53,982 nucleotides of DNA from Bradyrhizobium sp. (GCF_030646015.1 NZ_JAUSLT010000057.1:1-53982); one strand, 5' to 3'; shown: positions 42,595 to 52,700, counted from the stretch's first letter. The notes: generated from the sequence alone by a model not told the origin. Made by a program: numbers and translations.

Positions 42595-44477
42595 TCGGCG
42601 CTCTCGATCCCGGATTTCAGCACCGCGGGTTTTGGCAGTTCGGGCCGGCGCCGGTTACGGATCGTTTCGAGCATGCCGACGATGCCCTTCGGGAACGCGA
42701 CCACCATCAGCACGATGACGCCGCCCAGCACCAGTTTTGAAAGGTCGGTCTGGCTGACCAGCCAGATCGACAGCATCTTGTAGACGATGGCGCCGATCAC
42801 GGCGCCCGACACCGTCTCGACGCCGCCGAGCAGCACCATGACCAGCGCATCGACCGACAGCGAGATGCCGAGGCTGTCGGGAAACACGCTGCCCTTGAGG
42901 TAGGCGAACAGCGCGCCGGCAACACCGGCGACGGTGCCGGCAATGACGAACGCGGTCCACTGGATGCGCTTGGCGTCGATGCCGATGGCCTCGCTGCGCA
43001 ACAGTGAATCGCGCGTCGCCCGCAGCGCGTAGCCGAAGGGCGAGAATACGATGATGCGTAATGCCGCGACCGCGAGTGCGGCGACGCCGATCGACAGCCA
43101 GTAGAAGCTGGCCGGCCCTGCCGCCCATTTCTCGGGCCAGAGGCCCAAAATGCCGTTGTCGCCGCCGGTCACCGCGACCCACTGGAACGCGACCGACCAG
43201 ACGATCTGCGCGAAGGCCAGCGTCAGCATCGCGAAATAGACGCCGGACAGCTGCACCGCGAAGAACCCGAAGATCGCGGCACCGAGACATCCCAAGAGCG
43301 GGCCGAGCAGCAGGCAGACGATCATCGGCAAGCCCGCCATCTTGGCGAGGAAAGCGATGCCATAGGCGCCGAGCCCGAAATAGGCGGCGTGGCCGAACGA
43401 GGCGAGGCCGCCGACCGACATCAGGAAATGCAGGCTGGCGGCAAAGATCACGAAGATCGCGATTTCCGAGCCGACCGTCAGCGCATAATTGCCGCCGACC
43501 AGCGGCAGCATCGCCGCCACGGCAAGGCCAGCCCACGCGGCGAGACGTTCGCCTGATGTCAGGGGACGCCAGGGATTGACGGTCAGTCCCGGCGTGCGGC
43601 GCGCGGCGGCCTCCGGCTTGCCGAACAGCCCCCATGGCCGCACGATCAGCACCACCGCCATCACCAGGAACACCAGGATGATGGAAATTTTCGGGAAAAT
43701 CAGGATTCCGAACGCGTTCAACTCCGACACCAGCACGGCGGCGACGAAGGCGCCGACGATGCTGCCGAGGCCGCCGATCACCACCACCACGAACACGTCG
43801 ACGATGATGCGCAGGTCGAGTGCGTGATGCACCGCGTCGCGCGGGATCTGCAGCGCGCCGCCCAATGCAGCGAGAAACACCCCGAGCGCAAACACAGAGG
43901 TGAACAGCCATTTCTGATTGACGCCGAGCGCCGCCACCATGTCGCGGTCCTGCGTCGCGGCGCGCACCAGCACGCCCCAGCGGGTGCGCTGGAACAGCAG
44001 CCACAGCAATCCCAGCACGATCGGGCTGAGCGCGATCAGAAACAGATCGTAGGTCGGAATGTTCTGGCCGAAGAACTCGACCGCGCCCTTGAACCCGGGC
44101 GCGCGGCGGCCGAGCAGGTCGTTCGGTCCCCAGATCATCACCACGAGATCCTGCACCATCAGGGTCAGCCCGAAGGTCGCCAGCAACTGGAACAGTTCGG
44201 GCGCGTGATAGATTCGCCGCAACAGCACCATCTCGACGAGAACGCCGACCACCGCCACCACCAGCGACGCCAGCACGATGCCGGCCCAGAAACCCAGCGC
44301 GCCGGAAAACCGTTCGGTCAGCGTGAACGCCACATAGGCGCCGAGCATGTAGAACGCGCCATGGGCGAAATTGACGATCCGCGTCACGCCGAAGATGATC
44401 GACAGCCCCGACGCCACCAGAAACAGCGACGCCGCGCTGGCAAGACCGGTCAGGAACTGGACGAAGTAAAAGGCCAT
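42591..44477 (-). CDS. Fused LivH-LivM ABC permease
   Basis: A 628-residue membrane protein that joins two usual permeases. Residues 1-290 are LivH-like (VNFAHGAFYMLGAYVAF near the start, LGGALQIPRDAVHHALDL, GGLGSIVGAFVAAVLV); residues 300-628 are LivM-like (SVGGLASFGHAAYFGLGAYG, LRATRDSLLRSEAIGID, GGVETVSGAVIGAIVY). A linker of about 30 residues connects them. LivH and LivM are normally separate proteins; fusions are known in alphaproteobacteria. The heterodimer of the channel is therefore made from one chain. Confidence 0.92.
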   Translation of the reverse strand: MAFYFVQFLTGLASAASLFLVASGLSIIFGVTRIVNFAHGAFYMLGAYVAFTLTERFSGALGFWAGIVLASLVVAVVGVLVEMVLLRRIYHAPELFQLLATFGLTLMVQDLVVMIWGPNDLLGRRAPGFKGAVEFFGQNIPTYDLFLIALSPIVLGLLWLLFQRTRWGVLVRAATQDRDMVAALGVNQKWLFTSVFALGVFLAALGGALQIPRDAVHHALDLRIIVDVFVVVVIGGLGSIVGAFVAAVLVSELNAFGILIFPKISIILVFLVMAVVLIVRPWGLFGKPEAAARRTPGLTVNPWRPLTSGERLAAWAGLAVAAMLPLVGGNYALTVGSEIAIFVIFAASLHFLMSVGGLASFGHAAYFGLGAYGIAFLAKMAGLPMIVCLLLGPLLGCLGAAIFGFFAVQLSGVYFAMLTLAFAQIVWSVAFQWVAVTGGDNGILGLWPEKWAAGPASFYWLSIGVAALAVAALRIIVFSPFGYALRATRDSLLRSEAIGIDAKRIQWTAFVIAGTVAGVAGALFAYLKGSVFPDSLGISLSVDALVMVLLGGVETVSGAVIGAIVYKMLSIWLVSQTDLSKLVLGGVIVLMVVAFPKGIVGMLETIRNRRRPELPKPAVLKSGIESAE

Positions 44478-44565
44478 TGATGGTCCGGGTTAGGCGCGTT
44501 CTTTACGATGGCGCTCATCCTTCGAGGCGCGCGCAAGATTGCGCTCTTCAGGATGAGGTCGTTCC

Positions 44566-44700
44566 TTCACCTCTCCCCGCTTGCGGGGAGAGGTCGGATT
44601 GCGAAGCAATCCGGGTGAGGGGGACTATCCGCAAGATCGAATCTGTCGAGAGAGCCCCTCACCCCAACCCTCTCCCCGTGAAGAACGGGGAGAGGGAGAA
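44566..44700. repeat. Mosaic intergenic palindrome
   Basis: Hairpin ctctccccgcttgcggggag (44571-44590), inverted pair gattgcgaagcaatc, then gtgagggggact and a second set agcccctcacccc, tctccccgtgaagaacgggg. The building blocks are those of 7401-7500. It lies inside the reductase operon between the binding-protein gene and livHM, and could lower expression of the downstream genes. Confidence 0.8.
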
Positions 44701-44708
44701 GAAAGAAC

Positions 44709-45914
44709 TCACTCCTTCGGGCGCATCTTCGAGACTTCCGCATCGCTCGGCAGATAATCCGAGCCCTTGCGATAGACCGAGTTCACCATGATGCCCTTGC
44801 CGTCCTTCACCGCGGTCTTGCCGACATAGGCGCCGAGCGTCGACTGGTGATCGATCTTGCGGAAGGTGATCTCGCCGAACGGCGACGGCATCGACAAGCC
44901 TTCAGCCGCCGCGATCAGCTTCTCCGGATCGTCGGAATTGGCCTTGGCGAGGATCGCCGCGGCCGCCTTGATGGTCTGGTAGCCGACGATCGAGCCGAGC
45001 CGCGGATAATCGCTGAACTTGGCCTGATAGGCCTTGATGAACTTGTCGTGCTCCGGCGTCTTGATGTCGTACCAGGGATAGCCCGTCACGATCCAGCCTT
45101 CGGGCGTTTCTTCCTTGAGCGGATCGAGATATTCCGGCTCGCCGGTCAGAAAGGACACCACCGCGCGATTCTTGAACAGGCCGCGGGTGTTGCCTTCACG
45201 CACGAATTTGACCAGGTCGGCGCCGAAGGTGACGTTGAGGATGGCTTCCGGATTGGCGGCGGCGACAGCCTGCACCACCGGGCCGGCGTCGATCTTGCCC
45301 TGCGGCGGCCACTGCTCGTCGACCCACTGGATGTCGGGACGCTTTTCCGACATCAGCTTCTTGAACACCGCGACCGCGGACTGGCCGTACTCATAGTTCG
45401 GCGCAATCGTCGCCCAGCGTTTTGCGGGCAGCTTTGCGGCTTCCTCCACCAGCATCGCTGCCTGCATGTAGTTGGAAGGACGCAGGCGGAAGGTGTAGCG
45501 GTTGCCCTTGGACCAGGTGATGGCGTCGGTCAGGGGTTCGGCCGCGAGGAAGAACACCTTCTTCTGGTTGGCGAAGTCGGAGACGGCAAGACCGATGTTG
45601 GACAGGAACGTGCCCGTCAGCATCACCACCTTCTCGCTCGACACCAGCTCGTTGGCGGCGGTCTGCGCGTCGGCGGGCTTGCCGCCGTCATCCTTGGAGA
45701 CGACCACGAGCTTCTTGCCGTTGATGCCGCCGGCGGCGTTGACTTCCTCGAGCGCCAGCTGCCAGCCCTTGCGATAGGGTTCGGTGAATGCCGGCAACAG
45801 CGAGTAGCTGTTGATTTCGCCGATCTTGATTTCGCCGCTCTGGGCAAAGGCGGAATGCGCCATGCCCGCGACCATGACCGCCAATCCCGCGCCTAACAAA
45901 TATCTGCGTCGCAT
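44709..45914 (-). CDS. LivK-type ABC substrate-binding protein
   Basis: A 401-residue periplasmic binding protein with signal peptide YLLGAGLAVMVAGMAHSAFA. Mature start SGEIKIGEINSYSLLPAFTEPYRKGWQLALEEVNAAGGINGKKL, then DAQTAANELVSSEKVVMLTGTFLSNIGLAVSDFA and KRWATIAPNYEYGQS, all typical of Leu/Ile/Val-type proteins (Peripla_BP_6), which also bind aromatic acids. Fourth gene of the reductase operon and partner of LivHM, LivG and LivF. Ligand inferred from operon context: an aromatic or pyridine carboxylate. Confidence 0.9.
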   Translation of the reverse strand: MRRRYLLGAGLAVMVAGMAHSAFAQSGEIKIGEINSYSLLPAFTEPYRKGWQLALEEVNAAGGINGKKLVVVSKDDGGKPADAQTAANELVSSEKVVMLTGTFLSNIGLAVSDFANQKKVFFLAAEPLTDAITWSKGNRYTFRLRPSNYMQAAMLVEEAAKLPAKRWATIAPNYEYGQSAVAVFKKLMSEKRPDIQWVDEQWPPQGKIDAGPVVQAVAAANPEAILNVTFGADLVKFVREGNTRGLFKNRAVVSFLTGEPEYLDPLKEETPEGWIVTGYPWYDIKTPEHDKFIKAYQAKFSDYPRLGSIVGYQTIKAAAAILAKANSDDPEKLIAAAEGLSMPSPFGEITFRKIDHQSTLGAYVGKTAVKDGKGIMVNSVYRKGSDYLPSDAEVSKMRPKE

Positions 45915-45940
45915 CCCTTAACCCTCCACTGTTGAAAGAA

Positions 45941-46525
45941 TTACCGTAGACCGTCTTCGCCTTTGACTTCCGCGACCGTCAATCCGCCGACCCGCGGCAG
46001 CGGCCTGCCGCTGTCGGTCACCGCGACCGCGACCATGATCTCGTTGGCGCGCGGCGCGTCGTTGATCATGACTTCCATGCCGTCGAAATGGCTGCGCACG
46101 AACGCCGCATCCTTGTGGCCGAGCGGGATATCCAGTGTCGTGCCCGGCCCGCTGCGCTTCTTCGAGGACGGGATCAGGGCCGCGCCCTTGCCCAGAACCT
46201 TGCGCACCGGCGCGCCCATCTTGGGATGCAGGATCGCGGCGGCGTGTTCGAGTTCGCCGTTCTCGCCGACCGCGGCCGCCTTGCCGTAGCTCTGCGCCCT
46301 GGCGCCGTCGATCCCGAGCGCGGCCACGGCCTTTTTCGACAGCAACTCGCCGAGTTCCTCGCCGATCGTAATCAGGGGCGAGAGGTCTTCGACGTAGCGG
46401 CCGGCAAATGGATTTTCGATCACGGCGATCGCCGCCGCGCGCCGGGTCGGCGGCGAGACCGTCTGACCCATTTCAAGAAAGGTCTCCTCGACCACCGTGA
46501 CGATCTTGCGAATGATCGCGCTCAT
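45941..46525 (-). CDS. DUF1185 (amino acid synthesis family) protein
   Basis: A 194-residue protein of the DUF1185 / 'amino acid synthesis' family: IRKIVTVVEETFLEMG, AIAVIENPFAGRYVEDLSPL, AQSYGKAAAVGENGELEHAAAILHPKMGAPVRKVLG and PLGHKDAAFVRSHFDGMEV. Biochemical role unknown. It lies between the UPF0280 protein and the transporter genes in the 6-hydroxynicotinate reductase operon, so a role in the same pathway (perhaps acting on the lactam or its products) is likely. Confidence 0.85.
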   Translation of the reverse strand: MSAIIRKIVTVVEETFLEMGQTVSPPTRRAAAIAVIENPFAGRYVEDLSPLITIGEELGELLSKKAVAALGIDGARAQSYGKAAAVGENGELEHAAAILHPKMGAPVRKVLGKGAALIPSSKKRSGPGTTLDIPLGHKDAAFVRSHFDGMEVMINDAPRANEIMVAVAVTDSGRPLPRVGGLTVAEVKGEDGLR

Positions 46526-46552
46526 CGTGCTACGCCTTGTTTTCGAACTCGC

Positions 46553-47464
46553 CTACGCATGCATCAACCTTTCCATCGCGCTTGCAGCGGCCGGCGCCTG
46601 CAATACGGTCGGTTCGATCGCCTTCGGCGCCACGACCAGGCTTTCGCCATGCAAGCGCAATATGGCGCTGTCGATCAACCCCATCGCGAGCAGCCTGCGC
46701 GCACACGCCGCACCGGCTTCGAGCGCCGCCGCAATCTCGGCTTCCGACAATTCGCCGACGCCGCGGGTGACAAGCCGCGCGCCGAGATCGCTGTCGGGCT
46801 GCAAATCCCGCGCCGGACAACGCATGATGGCGGGGTGTCCGGGCAGATCGACTGAATTGGCGATGATAGTGGCGGCCGCGTCGGCCTGCGACGCGGTCTC
46901 TGCCAGCACGGTTACCGCATCGGCGATGCCGAGCGAAAAACTGCGCCCGTGGCGTCCCGAAGTCGCAATCCCCCGCGAGGGTTCATCGGCATCGATCGAA
47001 ATCGTTCGCATCGTTCCCGAGGCGTCCGGCCGGTCCATCAGGCCAACCGAAAAGCGTTCGCCGTCGGCCAGATACAGCGCGATGTCGCCTCCATTGTTGA
47101 CATAGACGCGATCGAGGCGCGCCACACCGGTCATCGCACCGAGAATCTCCTCGGCGACGGAGCCTGCCACCGCCGCCATCGGCGTAATGAAGTGTGCGGC
47201 AGCAAAAGGTGCTACCGCGGCATGCATGCGGCGCGCGACCACGCCTTGCAGCAGGCACCGGTCTGCATCGGCCACCCGCCGCAACAGCGGCAATTCACTG
47301 CAGAGTTCGTCGAGCAATCCGGTAAAGCGCCGCACTGCCGCGTCGTAGGCCGCACGCCGGTCGGCCTCGCTGCCGACGGCCTCCACGATCAGGTCGATCG
47401 GACCGTCCTGCAGATGCAGCCGCTTGCCGTCCGCCAGCAACCTGATTTGCGGAAGGCGCGTCAT
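46553..47464 (-). CDS. UPF0280 family protein (ApbE-like)
   Basis: A 303-residue protein of the UPF0280 family, distantly related to the flavin transferase ApbE. It shows MTPMAAVAGSVAEEIL-like sequence (FITPMAAVAGSVAEEILGAM), RVYVNNGGDIALYLADGE, and GIATSGRHGRSFSLGIADAVTVLA, all family hallmarks. It overlaps the reductase gene by four bases, so the two are translationally coupled. A cofactor-attaching role for the neighbouring flavoprotein reductase is a reasonable but untested idea. The C-terminal part after about 230 is more variable. Confidence 0.82.
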   Translation of the reverse strand: MTRLPQIRLLADGKRLHLQDGPIDLIVEAVGSEADRRAAYDAAVRRFTGLLDELCSELPLLRRVADADRCLLQGVVARRMHAAVAPFAAAHFITPMAAVAGSVAEEILGAMTGVARLDRVYVNNGGDIALYLADGERFSVGLMDRPDASGTMRTISIDADEPSRGIATSGRHGRSFSLGIADAVTVLAETASQADAAATIIANSVDLPGHPAIMRCPARDLQPDSDLGARLVTRGVGELSEAEIAAALEAGAACARRLLAMGLIDSAILRLHGESLVVAPKAIEPTVLQAPAAASAMERLMHA

Positions 47465-48918
47465 GACCGCGGTTCCCCATTGGATTGCGGCGAAGGCATG
47501 ATGCGCGTTTCCGTGCTGTCCTTCAACGACGTCAGCGGACGCACATGGTCCATATGGCCGCCCAGCGCGGCATAGTCCGACAATTTCAGGGTAAACTCGA
47601 TGGGCGCCACCAGCGCCGGAGTAGGAACGTAGCCGAAGGCCCCGGCCGGCAACATCGTGACGTCCACCATGAAGGTGATGCCGCCGCCGGGCCAGACATA
47701 GACCGGCGCGCCGCCGCTGGTGACGCGCGTCAGCGCGTCCTTGACCGATCGCGTCAGCCGTACCGGATTGTCGGTGACCCCGGCGCGCAACGATCCGCCC
47801 GCCCCGCCCATGAACAGCACGGTGCACAGCGCCGGCTCGCAATTCTCCTGGATCCGCTCGACCGACAATCTTAGATCCACCGGCATGGGCCTTTCGACCG
47901 GCTGCAGCGCCGCGTCGAGTTCGTAGTAAGCCGCGTGCTCGCCGGTGGTGGAGACCATCAGCATGGTCAAGCCCGGGCGCGCCTTCCTGGCATCGAACGG
48001 ACCGAGCACCGACAACGGATCGGAAATCCTGGTGCCGCCCCAGCCGGTGCCGGGTTCGGCGACCTGGAAATAACGGCCCGGCGTCGAGCGCCGCCCTTTC
48101 ATCTTGATGCCGCTGTCGGGGATATCCAGCACCTTGCCGGCCTGGTGCTCCGAGAGCACGCCGGTGATGTGGTCGTCGACGACGACGACTTCATCGACCT
48201 TGCCGTGCCATTGCTTGGCGAACATGCCGATGGTCGCCGAGCCGCAGCCGACCCGCATGCGCTCCTCGGGCACGCCGTTGACGATGGGGGGATAACCGGC
48301 CTGCACCACCACGGTGGCGCCGCCGTCGATGGTGAGCTCGACCGGCTTGCAGTTACTGAGGTCCATCAGCGCGTCGCAGGTGACGCGGCCTTCCTTCTTC
48401 GAGCCGCCGGTGAGGTGGTGCACGCCGCCCAGCGACAGCATCTGCGAGCCATATTCGCTGGTCGAGACATGGCCGATCGCCTCGCCCTGCGCGCGAACCG
48501 TCGCGGTTTCCGGGCCGAGGTAGCGATCGGTGTCGATCTTCACCTTGACGCCGCAATAGCTGAAGATGCCCTCGGTCACGACGGTGACCATGTCGACGCC
48601 GTCGACTTCCGAGGAAACGATGAAGGGCGCGGGCTTGTAATCAGGATAAGTGGTGCCGGCGCCGATCGCGGTGACGAAGACATCGGGCTCGTGCACCAGC
48701 TTGCCGTCCCAGTCGCCGCCGGCCTGGAACGGCACCAGCCGTCCGCCATGCGACACCGTTCGTTCCAGGAGGATATGGGGATCGACCCGCACCAGTTCGC
48801 CATTGTGATTGGCATAGCGATCGCAGGCGCCCGCCGCACCGGGCTTGATGTAGCACATCACGGGACAAGCATCGCAGCGGATCTTGTCGTCGGCAGCGCT
48901 TGTCGGTTCAGTCAGCAT
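47461..48918 (-). CDS. hnr: 6-hydroxynicotinate reductase
   Basis: A 485-residue protein resembling 6-hydroxynicotinate reductase, the ferredoxin-dependent Fe-S flavoprotein that turns 6-hydroxynicotinate into 1,4,5,6-tetrahydro-6-oxonicotinate. The N-terminus carries Cys15, Cys18, Cys22 and Cys32 in CDACPVMCYIKPGAAGACDRY, a cluster-binding pattern. Other conserved-looking blocks are SEYGSQMLSLGGVHHLTGGS, RVGCGSATIGMF and EPALCTVLFMGGAGGSLRAGV. The ATG at 48918 has gagag eight bases upstream; a TTG two codons earlier is less likely. First gene of an operon of eight genes ending with the MarR regulator, divergent from nicA. Recognition is by recall of the family. Confidence 0.85.
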   Translation of the reverse strand: MLTEPTSAADDKIRCDACPVMCYIKPGAAGACDRYANHNGELVRVDPHILLERTVSHGGRLVPFQAGGDWDGKLVHEPDVFVTAIGAGTTYPDYKPAPFIVSSEVDGVDMVTVVTEGIFSYCGVKVKIDTDRYLGPETATVRAQGEAIGHVSTSEYGSQMLSLGGVHHLTGGSKKEGRVTCDALMDLSNCKPVELTIDGGATVVVQAGYPPIVNGVPEERMRVGCGSATIGMFAKQWHGKVDEVVVVDDHITGVLSEHQAGKVLDIPDSGIKMKGRRSTPGRYFQVAEPGTGWGGTRISDPLSVLGPFDARKARPGLTMLMVSTTGEHAAYYELDAALQPVERPMPVDLRLSVERIQENCEPALCTVLFMGGAGGSLRAGVTDNPVRLTRSVKDALTRVTSGGAPVYVWPGGGITFMVDVTMLPAGAFGYVPTPALVAPIEFTLKLSDYAALGGHMDHVRPLTSLKDSTETRIMPSPQSNGEPRS

Positions 48919-49024
48919 GAACAAGCTCTCAAAACCAGCGTCAAACTGTCGGAGATCAGGTGCGGCGTATCGTCAACGGCGTTGCGGCAGCGAACCTGTC
49001 GTGTTTTGCCGCTACCGCCATCTT

Positions 49025-49038
49025 GTTCGTATACGAAC
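49025..49038. promoter_or_regulatory. Palindromic operator between hnr and nicA, site 1
   Basis: gttcgtatacgaac is a perfect 14-bp palindrome; the flanks atctt and gat extend the symmetry to about 22 bp. It lies 107 bases before hnr and 219 before nicA in the 338-bp divergent region, which otherwise holds no gene. The same core GTATAC and flanks occur between fpr and the enamidase gene. Confidence 0.65.
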
Positions 49039-49176
49039 GATGTTGCGCGCGCCGCCGAAAGCTGTCAAGCGCCCGCGCATGCGAAAACCGCCGCTGCCGC
49101 CAAAAACCGCAGTTTGCCTCGCAGCCTTGTTCATAAACCGGGCAATGGATTTGACCACGCGACGGTGCGCTTGCAC

Positions 49177-49190
49177 GTTTGTATGCAAAC
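49177..49190. promoter_or_regulatory. Palindromic operator between hnr and nicA, site 2
   Basis: gtttgtatgcaaac differs from a perfect palindrome only at the two central base steps. It lies 66 bases before the nicA start codon. Similar to site 1 (49025-49038) and to the fpr/enamidase sites. Two sites in one divergent region would let one regulator control both operons. Confidence 0.6.
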
Positions 49191-49256
49191 GGTATCTTCG
49201 CCTCGGCTTTCAAGGCGATGTTTTTGCAGCGCAACCGTTGCAGCGGGACCACTGAC

Positions 49257-49739
49257 ATGACGCAGAGCACGATCCGCCTGACGGTGAACGGCCGGATCCA
49301 CGACATCGACGCCGACCCCGATACCGCGTTGCTCTATGTTCTGCGCAACGACCTCGAACTGAACGGACCGAAATACGGCTGCGGGCTCGGCGAATGCGGC
49401 GCCTGCGCCGTGCTGATCGACGGCGTGGCGGCGCGCGCCTGCGTGATCCCGATCGAGGGATGCGTCGGGCGCGACATCGAGACGCTCGAAGGTCTCGGCT
49501 CGCGCGACCGGCCCGATCCGGTGCAGCAGGCCTTCATCGCCGAACAGGCCGCACAGTGCGGCTATTGCCTCAACGGCATGATCATCAGCACCAAGGCGCT
49601 GCTCAATCGCACGCCGCATCCTTCCGAGGCCGAGGTCATGGAAGCGCTGCGCTATCATCTGTGCCGCTGCGGCGCGCATATCGAGATCATGCGCGCGGCG
49701 ATGCGGGCGGCGGGCCACCTCGCCGAGGCGGCGAGCTGA
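49257..49739 (+). CDS. nicA: Nicotinate dehydrogenase-type [2Fe-2S] subunit
   Basis: A 160-residue protein with the plant-type cluster motif Cys42, Cys47, Cys50 and Cys62 (YGCGLGECGACAVLIDG) and the second cluster Cys101, Cys104, Cys136, Cys138 (CGYCLNGM and HLCRCG). This matches the small subunit of two-component xanthine-oxidase-type hydroxylases, as in NicA of Pseudomonas putida and isoquinoline 1-oxidoreductase. Transfers electrons from the molybdenum subunit to cytochrome. Its stop overlaps the start of the next gene (TGATG). The pathway context (6-hydroxynicotinate reductase divergent) favours nicotinate over other substrates. Confidence 0.85.
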   Translation: MTQSTIRLTVNGRIHDIDADPDTALLYVLRNDLELNGPKYGCGLGECGACAVLIDGVAARACVIPIEGCVGRDIETLEGLGSRDRPDPVQQAFIAEQAAQCGYCLNGMIISTKALLNRTPHPSEAEVMEALRYHLCRCGAHIEIMRAAMRAAGHLAEAAS

Positions 49740-52700
49740 TGACCGATCCGGACGCTCCGATGAAGACGTTGCCCGGCTCCTTGTCGGTGGTTCGCCCGGC
49801 TGGCTCCGGCGCGAACGGCGACTTCGATACGTTTGTAAAGATAACGGCAGACGGTTCGGTCACGGCCTTCAATGGCCATGTCGATCTCGGCACCGGCATC
49901 CGCACCGCGCTCGGGCAAATCGTCGCCGAAGAACTCGACGTGTCCTTTGCCCGCGTGATCGTCGTACTCGGCGATACCGCGCTCGTTCCCAATCAGGGCG
50001 CGACCATCGCCAGCGAGACCATCCAGATTACGGCGGTGCCGCTGCGCAAGGCCGCGGCGCAGGCACGGCATTTCCTGGTGGCGCGCGCCGCGGAGCGGCT
50101 GGAGCTTGAGGTCGGGGATCTCGTCATCGAGGACGGCCTGATCCGCGGCAAAGATAATCGCAGCGTCTCTTACGGCGAACTGATATCCGGCGAGACCATT
50201 CGCCTCGAGCTTGCCGACGACGTCCCCGTGAAAGCCGTGGAGGCCTACAGCATCGTCGGGCAATCGGTGCCGCGCACCGACCTGCCGGCAAAGGCGACCG
50301 GCGAACTGGTCTATGTCCACGACGTGCGCGTGCCCCTGATGCTGCACGGCCGCGTGGTGCGGCCACCTTACGCCGGCGTCGATGTCGGCGCCTTTGTCGG
50401 GACCAGCTTGATCGCGGTCGACGAAAGCTCGGTCCGCGATATCAAGGGACTGGTGGCGGTGGTGCGGATCGGCGATTTCGTCGGCGTGGTCGCCGAGCGC
50501 GAGGAAAACGCGATCAAGGCCGCCGCGCAGCTGAAGGTGAGCTGGAAGCCGACCCCGACGCTGCCTGACCTGAAGGACATCGAGAAGGCGCTGCGCGCCA
50601 ATCCTTCGGCGCCCCGCGTTCTGATCGACAAGGGCGACGTCGATGCCGCTATTGCAGCGGCCGACACGCCGATGCAGCGCACCTACATCTGGCCGTACCA
50701 GATGCACGGTTCGATCGGCCCGTCCTGCGCGGTCGCTGATTACAAGGACGGCCACATCAGGGTGTGGTCCGGCACACAGAATCCCCACATCCTCCGCACC
50801 GATCTCGCCTTGCTGCTGCAAAAACCGGATAGCGAGATCGACGTGATCCGGCTGGAGGCCGCCGGCTGCTACGGCCGCAACTGCGCCGACGATGTCACGG
50901 CGGATGCGGTGCTGCTGTCGCGCGCGGTCGGCCGCCCGGTACGGGTGCAGCTGACGCGCGAACAGGAACACGCCTGGGAGCCCAAGGGCACCGCGCAGTT
51001 GATGGACGTCAACGGCGGGTTGAACGCCGACGGCGGCGTCGCAGCTTACGATTTTACAACCCGCTATCCATCGAATGGTGCACCCACGCTGGCGCTGCTG
51101 TTGACCGGTGCCGTCGCGCCGGTCCCCGCCGTGTTCGAGATGGGCGACCGCACCGCGATCCCGCCCTACGATTACGACGCGATGCGGGTGGTGGCGCATG
51201 ACATGCCCCCGATCGTGCGGGCATCCTGGTTTCGCGGCGTCTCGGCGCTGCCCAATACCTTTGCCCATGAATCCTACATCGACGAACTCGCCACCGAGGC
51301 CGGCGTCGATCCGATCGAGTACCGGCTGCGTTACCTGAAGGACCAGCGCGCGGTCGATCTGGTCAACGCCGTCGCAGAGCGCGCCGGCTGGGCCCCTCGC
51401 CCGGTCTGGAAAGAACCGGAAGCCGAAGGCGACATCGTGCGCGGGCGCGGCTTTGCCTATGCGCTCTATGTCCACAGCAAGTTTCCAGGATACGGCGCGG
51501 CATGGTCGGCCTGGATCGCCGACGTGGCCGTCAACAAGCTAACCGGCGACGTCAGCGTCACCCGCGTGGTGGCTGGGCAGGATTCCGGGTTGATGATCAA
51601 TCCGGACGGCGTGCGCCATCAGATCCATGGCAACGTGATCCAGTCGACCAGCCGCGCGCTGATGGAAGAAGTCTCGTTCGACCGCCATGCGGTGACAGCG
51701 CGCGAATGGGGCGCCTACCCCATCATAAAATTTCCCGACGTCCCCAAAATCGACGTGCTGATGCTGCCGCGGCAGGACCAGCCGCCGCTCGGCGTCGGCG
51801 AATCCGCTTCCGTGCCGAGTGCTGCCGCCATCGCCAACGCCATCTTCGACGCGACGGGCGTGCGGTTTCGCGAACTGCCGTTCACGCCGGAGCGCATCCT
51901 GGCGGGATTGCGCGGGGGACAGGATGTGGCGCCAACTCCGATGCCGCTGCCCGCGCCGCAATCGCCCGCTCCGAACGACCGATGGAAAAATCCATCCGCC
52001 GGACGGCGCGGCGCCTTCGCGACCGCTGCGGCGCTATGTGTGGCTGTGGTGGGCGTCGCAACGGCGGTGCTGCCATGGCGGGCGATCGCGCCGATCGCAC
52101 GGCCGGATCCGTCGACGTATTCGGCGGCCACGATCGCGCGCGGCCAGCAGCTCGCCGCACTCGGCGACTGCGCGGTCTGCCACACCATGGTGAACGGCGC
52201 CGTCAACGCCGGAGGCCGGGGAATCGAGACGCCGTTCGGCACCATCTACGCCACCAACATCACGCCTGATGTCGAGACCGGGATCGGCGCGTGGTCGTAC
52301 CCCGCCTTCGAGCGCGCGATGCGCGAGGGCATCCATCGCGACGGCAAGCATCTCTATCCGGCGTTTCCCTATACCCACTTCGTCAGGACCAGCGATGCCG
52401 ACCTGCAGGCGCTCTATGCCTATCTGATGGCGCAGCCGGCGGTGCGCGCCGAGACGCCGGAGACCAGGCTGGCGTTTCCCTTCAACCTGCGGCCGTTGAT
52501 GGCGGGATGGAACGCGCTGTTCCACCAGCCCGGCACCTTCCAGCCCGACGCGACCAAATCCGCGACATGGAATCGCGGCGCCTATCTGGTCGAGGGCCTC
52601 GGCCATTGCGGCGCCTGCCATTCGCCGCGCAATGCGCTGGGCGCGGAAAAAGCCGATGCCTACCTCGCCGGCGGTATTGCGGAGGGCTGGGAGGCGCCAC

